This document shows, piece after piece, positions 47,381 through 56,164 of a stretch of DNA of 60,000 nt. Made by a program: the position numbers and the translations under genes. How positions within the stretch are numbered: position 1 is the stretch's first letter; every line of letters begins with the position of its first letter. Origin of the DNA: Phoronis australis. Its lineage: Eukaryota; Phoronida; Phoronidae. The notes beneath the pieces are model-generated. The model made no database searches, had not been told where the DNA came from, and saw nothing but the letters and a program-made list of their open reading frames with translations. The stretch is from positions 64,001-124,000 of the forward strand of contig NMRA01000032.1 of NCBI GenBank assembly GCA_002633005.1, read 5' to 3'.

Positions 47381-49877
47381 CATTAATTTCACGGATTTCA
47401 TGACAATCCCGCGCTACAAAGAAAGCTGTCAGCTAGGAATTTTAGTTCTTTCCATGTAGTGGATCGCCTTAATGTCGTCCGATGCTTTCCTCGCAGCGTT
47501 ACGTACTGGTCGAATAGAGATGATGATGATGATGCTTTCAAAATCTGTCTTTTAGTCACCTCTGTAACCATCTGTGATGGATGTCTTGAGCAACAGGACT
47601 GGAGTTGTTGGCCAGATGAGTTTTAAGCTTGAATATAGTCATCGGAGGTACAGTGTACCTGCTGTTGGGCAGTAGAATCTCCAAAAGTGCATAAGTTGGT
47701 CGTTTCTCTAGGAGCGTGGTCAGTATCAACATTCAAGCGCTGGGCGGCTCTGACGGTTAGAAACGTTCGTTGCGAACCTTCATCAAATAAAACATTTACC
47801 TTAGTGTGACGCCCCTCTCTCTCAATGTTGGCAGCGGCAGTGTTCAACAAAACTGGCCCTGCTGTGAGTGCCAGGTTCACCTGGGCATTCGGAGTGGTGC
47901 TCGATGGTTGGCGGTTGGCGTGGGTTCGCTTTTTTTGGTTGGCTGGCGTGCAACCTATTGTCGGGCAGTTGCAGCTTGGGGCGTTGTACTCTCGGAGTCG
48001 GGTGTCTAGCAGGTGACGTGGTGGTGATCGGGGTCGGTGATAGTTTCTTGGTTTTGGCGAGAAATCTGGTCGCGTGGAAAATGGTCTCCAGCACAGTGGA
48101 CATGAAGACATCGGTACTGATGATTTCGTCTTCTGTGGCATTCTCGCCATCAAGCAGGTTGATAATGCTGGCTGGTATCGAGCATTTCTAGCTGAGTTCT
48201 CTTGGTGTGTTTCTGGTTTAGAATCATCTCCAGGTCGGCAACAGGGTCAGATGGAGTCGCAGTCATGAAGTGGGTGGCACAATCAATGAGCTTCATGAGT
48301 CCTCTGTGCGCACCGCGTACTTTCCTCTGTTTGGCCAGTTGTGGTTCCATCTTCGCACAGGTCACAGCACCAAGCAATGTACTATAACACAACTGGCAAT
48401 AGCAAGATGAGGACTTTCTTTATAAAACAAGTGAGCGAATTTATTAACAAGTTACAAAGATGTGGGTTGCATGCACCAAACTTCTACAGGAAATAACAGT
48501 AAACAACTCTAAGAACTTTCACAATAATCATCAGAACTATTCTGTTGTGTTTGCCATATATGGTAATGGTCAGCTGTCTTCAGGGTCGGATCCAGGATTT
48601 TGAGTTAGAGGGGGGCCAGGGCAGCATATTAGAAAGGATTTTGCTCATCAGACATTCGCCATGGCCCCCTTGGCTCCCCTCTAAATCCGCCACTGGTCTT
48701 TAGGCTATGATTCTGTGAATGACCATTACATAATCTTGTTTATTACAGTGTTCATCAAAACATGTGTGGACACACCGGATGGATCGGTTGCTGACTCTGC
48801 TGACAGCCAAAACAAGTTACTATAAACACAAACAATTTGTTAGAAAAGAAATAATATTAATAATAATGTCAAACTAACATACGAAGTAATATATATATCA
48901 TGAATTTCACGGATTTCATGACACCTAAGTGTCTAGGGAGGGTCACTAAAATAATTCAATTTTGCTTGCATACTTCTATCATGACTGTCATGAAGCCTGA
49001 AATTTATCTCGACAGTAAAAATACTTGATTGCGATAGTAACGATACCAATTCAGCTTAGCCACACCCTTAAGTTTCAGCAAAAAGTCATCCATAAACTCT
49101 GGGCAAGATTGCCAACTTATAACTCTCGAATTTGCTCTCAAATCTGGAATTGTTAATTTTGACTGGTAAAAGACCTGGTTACCATGACAACAGTGCATAT
49201 TTTAACATAGTTTCAAGTGAACACCATTTTCAAGTTATTTCAACATGATTGCCTGCATTTAAGCTCGTTAACATGTCGCCGAAACTCTCTAATATTAATT
49301 TTTCAATCTCATTTGCATTTTTGTCTTGCACCAGTATCGCACAAGTGAACTTTAATTCTAACAATGAACTCTTGACAGTCTCACTGAAGATAGCAATCAC
49401 GTCTGTTTGCACTCGTTTTGAAAGATGGAGAAGAAACCGACCTACCTCCGTAACTATGGTTTCACCATACTGAGTCAGGTCGTAGTTCCATGCCAAACAT
49501 CGTGAGGAATTCAAGTGGCCCGGCACAGGGTCTTGGTCGAAGGAAACTGTGCTTAATGAGTAATTGTCCTTCGTAGTATTCGGTGAAAATAAAGTGAAAG
49601 GCGCTTTGCTGAATGCGAGATCAGATCCATTGATCAATTGTTTTATGAAGGGTAGCTGACATTTCGAAGAATGGTTCCTCTGTTGCTGTGGGTCTGTCTG
49701 AGAAATATTCGATGATTGGTATTGGTCGATGCACCAATAATCGGGTACGGCTGCTAAAAAGACATAACTCATGGAGTTGAAAGCCCCTATGAGTCCCGCA
49801 AAGCAGAGCAAGAAATATCGCTGCCTCTGATATTTGCCGAACTGCCCAACGTTACGGATAAACTCGTCAAACTCCAT
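39678..49877 (-). CDS. SLC22-family organic cation/anion transporter-like gene (8 of 9 coding exons visible)
   Basis: A polyspecific carrier of the major facilitator superfamily in the plasma membrane with 12 helices; substrates cannot be read from sequence. Exons in coding order: 49446-49877, one missing, 46819-46973, 46281-46452, 44315-44453, 42175-42248, 41526-41740, 40686-40867, 39678-39839. Signatures: [20 protein letters not shown] start, a large glycosylatable loop, [30 protein letters not shown] (MFS loop), [45 protein letters not shown] and [19 protein letters not shown] typical second exon of about 104 bases would restore phase and give about 544 residues, normal for SLC22. That exon probably lies in the N gap. 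The invertebrate OCT-like group is likely; orthology to a numbered human SLC22A member cannot be set. Confidence 0.92.
40540..40660. repeat. GAT trinucleotide microsatellite
   Basis: A pure (GAT)n core at about 40564-40597 in a wider imperfect GAT/GGT tract, in the SLC22 intron close to the exon 8 donor. Poly-Met and poly-His frames over it are artefacts. Confidence 0.95.
40686..40867 (-). CDS. SLC22 exon 8
   Basis: Acceptor CATTTGCAG, donor GTATTT, phase 1 to 0. It encodes [40 protein letters not shown] and [14 protein letters not shown], including the conserved ELYPT-x-x-R-x-x-G motif of TM10-11. Confidence 0.94.
41526..41740 (-). CDS. SLC22 exon 7
   Basis: Acceptor TTCCATAG, donor GTAAGT, phase 2 to 1. 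It encodes [40 protein letters not shown] and a hydrophobic helix, the TM7-TM9 block with the E-x-P-A and GR-[KR] motifs. Confidence 0.94.
42175..42248 (-). CDS. SLC22 exon 6
   Basis: Acceptor TTTTTCAG, donor GTATGC, phase 0 to 2. It encodes [20 protein letters not shown] and SATL plus a split Trp, the segment leading into TM7. Phase fits both neighbours. Confidence 0.82.
44071..44169. repeat. Two copies of a 29-base near-palindrome
   Basis: ACAAAACGGCCGTTGCATCC at 44071 and ACAAAATGGCAGCTACATGC at 44141, each followed by G-[CT]-[CT]-ATCTT. Each copy is itself a rough inverted repeat with YY1-like ATGGC and GCCATCTTG cores. Intronic. Confidence 0.6.
44315..44453 (-). CDS. SLC22 exon 5
   Basis: Acceptor CCTCTAG, donor GTGAGC, phase 2 to 0. 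It encodes [20 protein letters not shown] and [15 protein letters not shown], the family PESPRWL signature in the loop after TM6. Confidence 0.94.
45536..45735 (+). pseudogene. THAP-domain relic, antisense inside an SLC22 intron
   Basis: The plus strand reads [16 protein letters not shown] and then TGA; after a shift FHTIP appears, then in the first frame [20 protein letters not shown]. This pattern ([10 protein letters not shown]-x-[IF]-P, a D-P-x-Q-x-x-W segment and an F) is typical of the THAP zinc finger, found in host proteins and in P-element-like transposases. The premature stop and frame changes show decay. The C-terminal Cys-x-x-His pair was not seen. Confidence 0.5.
46281..46452 (-). 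CDS. SLC22 exon 4
   Basis: Acceptor ACTTTCAG, donor GTAATT, phase 1 to 2. It encodes [40 protein letters not shown] and a further hydrophobic stretch, TM5-TM6. Confidence 0.93.
46819..46973 (-). CDS. SLC22 exon 3
   Basis: Acceptor CGTTGCAG, donor GTCAGT, phase 2 to 1. It encodes [40 protein letters not shown] and [11 protein letters not shown]. The FGRKK after a split Arg is the MFS D-R-x-G-R-[RK] loop. The Asp-containing half would be in the missing exon. Confidence 0.92.
47046..47320. other. Assembly gap (275 N)
   Basis: A run of N immediately before an AC/AT microsatellite. It lies in the interval where the SLC22 second coding exon is expected. Open frames drawn across it are meaningless. 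Confidence 1.
47321..47380. repeat. (AC)n(AT)n microsatellite at the gap edge
   Basis: A compound dinucleotide repeat abutting the N run; it probably caused the assembly break. Confidence 0.97.
47623..48392 (-). pseudogene. BEL/Pao-type LTR retrotransposon fragment (gag and protease part), decayed
   Basis: Three overlapping minus-strand frames continue one another with at least two frame breaks. The first (48150-48392) looks gag-like, with Lys/Arg-rich helical sequence. The second (47822-48103) is Pro/Thr/Ser-rich. The third ends with [20 protein letters not shown], the pattern of BEL/Pao aspartic proteases (LFD-x-G-[SA]-QR-[ST]-F-[IL]). No LTRs, reverse transcriptase or integrase were recognised nearby. 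It lies in the SLC22 gene in the same orientation. Confidence 0.65.
48582..48697. mobile_element. Short element, family copy 2
   Basis: GGTCGGATCCAGGATTTTGA at the left, AAATCCGCCACTGG at the right. It shares GAGTTA-AGGGG, GGATTTTGC and CAGACATTC with copy 1 at 39279 but lacks about 45 internal bases. Confidence 0.7.
49446..49877 (-). CDS. SLC22 exon 1 (start codon, TM1 and extracellular loop)
   Basis: ATG at 49877; [20 protein letters not shown] is the standard SLC22 N-terminus, followed by TM1 ([20 protein letters not shown]). The long loop has six N-x-S/T sequons and ends [20 protein letters not shown] at a phase-0 GTAGGT donor. An open reading frame runs on past the donor but is not family-like. 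Confidence 0.92.
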
Positions 49878-52715
49878 CTAGTTCCGTGAAACCCACACAC
49901 ACACAGAGTTAAGGAATCACCTTTGAATGCGGCTGGTATAATGCAGTGAAATTCTATGCGTGACAATTTTTACGTACAGTTGTAATCGTGAAACGAGTAA
50001 GGACACGACGCGGTAGATTTCTACGGGTGCACAATCCTAGTGCAGATGAGATGATCCACAACAGACTACCGCTGTCCTGCATTAACACGGGGTTGAGAAG
50101 CGGCGTATGACTACAAAGCTCCAATCAAGTGAACCAGCGACTGTCTTCGTAACTAGGCCTACCTGTATACCATTCTACTGTAGTTTTCTCTAGGTGTGCC
50201 GCTTTATACCGCGATACTTCACCGCTGAAACGACTTCTAAATCGACGCGCAAAAACGTGGACCATACGCCGGAGACTGACCTTGAGTGTACCCAATAGTC
50301 GTATGAATGGAACACTGAAATTGATGTTAGCGATCTGTAGTTTGCACTGTACATAGTTTTTTGTCAGGCTCTCACAAAAATCAATACGTTCAATATTGTG
50401 CAATCGTTTAAAGTAATAGACAGTGTTTGTCCATATCAACACATGAAGCTGCTCCGTGCTTTTCAAAAAACTATAAAATGTAAGTAACTTGACGTCTTGG
50501 TGCAGTACGTCAGTCACAAACGTGGCACTGCTAAAATGTTTAGTTACGTGAAACGTTTGAATCACTACCGAAAAAAATCAGATCATCTTTCAACTTTTTA
50601 CTTACTACTATTCACCAAAACGTAGAATTCCAAATTATTCTTTTTTGGTCAGATATCGCGTGACAGACGCATGTTCAATTTTATCTCAGTCACGTGCGTC
50701 CGTCACACCCCCTGAAATCCACTTTTGCAGCTAAAGATATGCTTTAGTTGTTGTTTTTTAATTCGAAGGAGACAAAGTTTGCCTAACACGTAAAAGAATG
50801 TTAAATGATGAAGTACTACTGGGGAATATTAAAAAACCAAGCCAATAAGTTTCTACGGACTCGAACTAAATACATTCGACATTCTCATTGAAAAAGTTGG
50901 GCTTTACTGTGTACTCTAGTTATTCGTAGAATTCAAATTGTTAAAATTAGACAGTTGGGCCACATTCTTCATTTGTTGTTGCCCATGCGTGTAAATATAT
51001 TCATTCTTTAAACACATTTTCGTTTCAAATGAACGATTTGAATTTAAATAAAAGTAGAAAAACGAATAATTAATGAACCGTGTAATAAGATGTAACCCGT
51101 ACGGTATATATATACATGAATAAAATAAAGTACGGTGAATTTATACAGGTAGAGCGCTGGCAAGGTCTAGACGTTCTTTTTTATTATGAATGAATCATAG
51201 CCTATACTTGTTTTTTATGCACATATCAGCACTCTAAGTTGACCTTAACTGATCCTTGACTTAACAAAAAAGTTATTGTGTTGTGTAATTGTATGATCTG
51301 TACCGTACCTATTAAATTGAATAAAAAAGATATAACCCGGACAATCTCGTCATAAATAATTGGTGAGTTGGTGTATACTACATATTAAATGCAGGCACGT
51401 TACTCAGAACGCTCGTTACACAGAACACTGTAAGTACTTACCCTACTTCTAGATAGACTAGGGGCGACGCGTTGCGTAGTTATTCAGTGGGAGTAAGCCT
51501 AGTTGATTCTCAAATCAGAGACCTTGTCATTTCTCTATTACCATTCACTGTATGCGCTTTTTAAACTTGGAATTTACGTTGACAAATTTCTACATCGACC
51601 TTTGCCGGCCAAAGTCTACAGAGGCCAGTATAAACTAGGCCTCGTCGGTCGGACTATTGCACTGTCACTGACCCTATTGAAACGTGTTGAAAAACATGCT
51701 AAAAGGTTCGGATGATAATGTAATTCGGCAAAAGTGTGTCACTAGCTATAGAACCGTGCACGTCACTTTTTCCTATGCCCCGCCCCCTAGAGCATAAAGG
51801 CTTGGTTTTCAAGTTATCTGGAGAAGTTACGGACGGATTTGCCTGAAACTTGGCAGTGTTAAGTTCGCGAGTGTTTGAAATTTTAATTTAAAAATGATGA
51901 CAGTTTGACTTTAAAGGACTTTATCATACACTGATGCAGTAACCGTGAATCTACAACAGGAAGGTGCCTAAGACTAAGAATAAATTCACAAAAAATAAAG
52001 AAATTTAAGACTAAGTTGACTAAATATCAGATAACTATAACAAGGTAAATTCACCAAAGGACTGTACTGGACTATCATCGGAACAAGCTATATGCTAAAG
52101 TATAATACTAGATCTGTCGGAAGTTATATACTCGGGAACTCAATGGTCGTCCGCCTAAGCATAAAACCGGCTTGTTGTCGTACTCACTTACTGTAAGCCG
52201 AGTTGTTTCAACTGTACATTGCTTTTCGGCAGCCATTTTATAACGACTCCTATGGTTGTCAAATGCTGCCGCCTTTTGAAAGATCAGAAAACCCACACAG
52301 CAAAAGGCCAATAAAAATGGTATGAAGTGGTTTACAACAATTCTAGTTCAACCACAAACTGTGTTACTGGTATGATATCGATCTTTAAATCGGTTAAAAT
52401 TGGTTCAGAATTTCAGTTCTGGAAAATAAATCACGATTTTTTTATTTCAGATAGACTTTACTTATTTTCTATTAGTGACCTCTTTATTTGACTTTTTGCT
52501 CTTGTTGTTCTCAACACCACTTATCTCTGATGTCTTTCTTTTTCTTTTCAGTTTTTCTTCATTCTCTATTAACACCTTCCCAGCCAACACAGAACTGTAA
52601 TCCTTCGAGACATGGTCGGCGGAAGTGAATCATTGAACCTCGATACAGTTGTTCTAATAAATTACCCAATATCATTTTGTTTTATTTTTTCTCACCTTTA
52701 ACAGGCTTCTGCAAT

Positions 52716-52739
52716 AATAAATAAATAAATAAATAAATA
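52716..52739. repeat. AAAT microsatellite
   Basis: About six ATAA units in a row in intergenic DNA. Confidence 0.9.
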
Positions 52740-55700
52740 CTCTTTATTTTATTGGTGGCCATTCTCTATCAATTCAAGTATTTTAATTTTCTTCAAATAA
52801 ATCCAAAATGCCTGAACCATAAACATAAATGTTGAGCTCAGTACTGTGTTGTGCAATAAAAAACAAGTGGACAATATTTTGATGATCAATGCATGGGCCG
52901 AAACTGTTAAGCACCCAACGTGTTGCATTTGTCTGCTGCGTTTTTCCTTTAAGTTTGGGCTAACAGGTGTTGGAAAATGCTTGGGACAAATAGATACATT
53001 GCATAAACAATCCCTGGGTTGTTTTTTGTAACATCTGAATAAAATTTAATTTCTAAAATATCCTTTGAAAATGAACAAAAAAGTGCATTAGTAAAATCTA
53101 CAAGTTTTTAAGTGGTTTCAAAAAACAGTCGGTAAATGCACCGATTTTCTCAGTTCTTCGATGCAAGTTTCTCCCGAGAGGTTAGTATATAACGAGCAGA
53201 CGAGCAGTCCAGATTGGAACGTTAAAGTCCTGGTCTCACACGTTGTTAACCCTTATTACATGATTAGAGGATGTTATAAGGATCCAAGAAGTACCTACCC
53301 CATAACTAATACACGACCCGTACGCGAAAAAAGTTTCAATGAACGCGCCACTCACGATTCGCACCCGAAGAGCCACCGCTATTTTGAAGTTGCCGCGAAC
53401 CCGGAAGTACAATTCATTCAGGAACCCAGGCTAAGAAAACGCCGTCAGTGTGAATGGACGAGTGCCTGTTACTAGCCTGCAATCGGGGATAAAATAGTGG
53501 ACACCGCGCCTTAATTTTAATAAAGTCAAAATACGGACAATTTTATCAAATTTGCTGAAGAAATGTTGCGAATAAATTTTGACACAAATTATTTTGCCGG
53601 ACTCGGGACCGCAGCCTATTGGACCCGATGCGGATCGAGACAAGACACTGGCGAACGGTAAAGGCATGCGGTTGCAAGCTGTTTTGTCGAAGTAAAATGT
53701 TTAAATCATAAATGCCGTATATATTCAAAGGTAGTTTCAGACACTCGCATAAAATTACGGGCTGGTTAATCCTGTGTCACACTGCCGCGGCAGCACTTAG
53801 CTGGCCTCAGTGCCAGCTACCAGTATGGAGACTACCGTCAAAATACAGCTAGCTTGTTAGTAGGCCCATACCGCTTTGGGCCAAGGCTACCTTTAGGCCT
53901 ACCTGGTCGCTGGCCACAGCGCTCCCTCAACAAGGTTTACTTAGAACTTGCGGGTACTTCCGGCGAACTGTGCAAAGTTGTTGGCTTTCAACAGAGATTT
54001 TCCCAGACTTTGTATGAGCGCACCAAGCTTAAAAATGGGGGCTGGAATTTTTGGGAATGTCTATCTTTTACTATAAGATTCACTAGGTATGTTCAAAGTT
54101 ATGAATTGCAGACGCTAAACTTTGGTACTTCCTGTCTTCCAGTGGAATACCGTCTAGTTTTCTACTTTTTTCGGAGTTCTTGCTTCTCTGACTGAGGCAG
54201 ACCCTTTTCCATTTCTCCAGATAGGGGGCTCGTTCGAGCACATAAGTATGACAAGTCCAATACAAAATGTTATCATTTTTTTATTCATTAAGCCAAATGA
54301 TTCAACCTTTTAACATAATAAGTAACTTAAAATGCACGATATTTTACAACATTTAGCATATTACAAACACTATTCAACAGCAAAAGTTTCCACGATATGA
54401 TAGTTGGACATACATGAAACTATTACCATAGTGACCGAATAGTGTTTCCTTACACCAGAATTTGACATGAAAAACATGAAGTTGCAAGGAACAAGAATTG
54501 GAGGCTTGAAGCTTCACAATCCAACATAGCTTATTTCTCAAATTAAGATTATTCATATTGTTGACTTGATAACCTGAATTAAGCAATAATTTACAAAATA
54601 TGACTTGAAAGCAATTGAGACTTAAAATTTAGAGAAATATGAATCATTTTGTGACACCGAATCAAGCCTTGAACAGCAGTTGACAGTCAAACAAAAACGA
54701 TTTCAAAATTATTTCAACTATTTTTTTAGCTTAGTGTAAGATCACCTGAATGGGAAATTCACAGTAAAATAATTCGAATTATCTTATATTTTTGCACAAA
54801 AACACACGAAAATTGAAGAAAGCTCCTTTTTGTAGCAACGTTTGTCAAAATGTATCAACGTTACATCTTCACAAATTACAAAGTAACAGGTTGAACATGC
54901 CTCCCAGTTCAGCAAAAGTCGCCGTGTTGTCGGTGCCGCCAGAAATGAGACGAAGTCCAACGGGAATTTTGAGCACATTTATCACTTAATGAGTAACAAC
55001 TGCGAGGCTGAAATTTGGTGAACACAGTTGAATCGTGCAGAATATTAAGTAAAGATTCACAGTTGTCTCACTAAATTTCACCTTTGGCGAAAACAATTTA
55101 CACAAAGTTTTAAACTCGTAGCTTGTACGGCTGTCCTCCAATATGACCGACGCGATCCAAACAAAGTGACCCAAATTTCGCCATTAAAATTGCAATAACT
55201 TTACAGTGCTTGCCCCGATTTTGATACTTTTTCGATTTTTACTGAGTAGAATGCACTACCTTTCCGGTGATAGCAAAATAGTTTTCCAAAACGAGAAAAA
55301 AATCAAAACGAAAAAAATGGTTCGACTCATATTGGTTCCTAGGTTCTACCGTCCTATGTAAGGAACTAAACACCAATGCTATTTTAACATAATAAGTACG
55401 CGTGACATTCCACAAAAATTCAGCGACCACTAACTGCAAACTATAAATACACTACACATACATTACAAATCACGAGATATTACTAATAAAACAAAATAAT
55501 GAAGACTTTTCGAGCAAGCGATAGCACATTCAGTTACAAGGAAAAAATGGCGGCGACGTTCAGGACAAGTTCCTGAACTGATGAGCCGGAAATGTGGGTA
55601 CGGAAATAACCGATGGCAGCCGGTAATTATACGCTTACAGAGAAGGGTCAAATACTGTTAAAAATCGCTTTTGGCAAGAAAGGTGACAAGAATATAAAGA

Positions 55701-56081
55701 AAGGGTGTCGAAAATAAGATTTTGTGTAGTATGTATTGTCGGATACAGGAACCACATGGGCACTTTGAGACCAGGACTGCAACTCAGGCGCCGATTCCTC
55801 GGTAACTACATTATCAAATATTGTTGTTATTTAACTATTTTCAGGAAATAGCACTAGTTCAATGCACAATTACCGCTGTTATTTCTTTTCAAGTAACAAA
55901 TCGTTACACTTAAAACTATTTCTTTTACTAGAGAAACTTGTAACCTAACGCGCAAGTACAACCATATAGGATGTGATCGGCCACGTGAACAGTCTGGGTG
56001 AAGTATTTAAAAAATCTGCCGAAAAAAGAAAGAAACATAGAAATTCAAAGCGTATGGAATAAATAGAAAATGTGCCTTGAC

Positions 56082-56164
56082 TGGCGTAGATGAAGTAATA
56101 TCCCACGAGACATTATTCCGCGTACGTATTAACTGAAACCTTCGGAATAATGTCATCTACGCCA
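56082..56164. repeat. Inverted repeat with a 17-base insert in one arm
   Basis: The right arm 56143-56164 (CGGAATAATGTCATCTACGC...) is the exact inverse of TGGCGTAGATGA (56082-56093) joined to CATTATTCCG (56111-56120); 17 bases interrupt the left arm. Confidence 0.75.

Larger units (their letters stand above)
47376..48923. repeat. 30-base direct repeats bracketing a retroelement relic
   Basis: TATATCAT[T/G]AATTTCACGG and on to ATGACA occurs at 47376-47405 and 48894-48923 with a single mismatch. The interval holds the BEL/Pao-type relic and a short element at 48582. Confidence 0.85.

Noticed and set aside
46743-47401. Long frames of nearly 200 residues
   Set aside because: They are open only because they cross 275 undetermined bases; only the FGRKK part is real (SLC22 exon 3).
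50125-50565. 146-aa minus-strand frame upstream of SLC22
   Set aside because: No domain, no hydrophobic or coiled-coil pattern of a known family, no clear start context; possibly chance.
53161-53475. 104-aa plus-strand frame
   Set aside because: No family resemblance and no convincing splice or promoter context.
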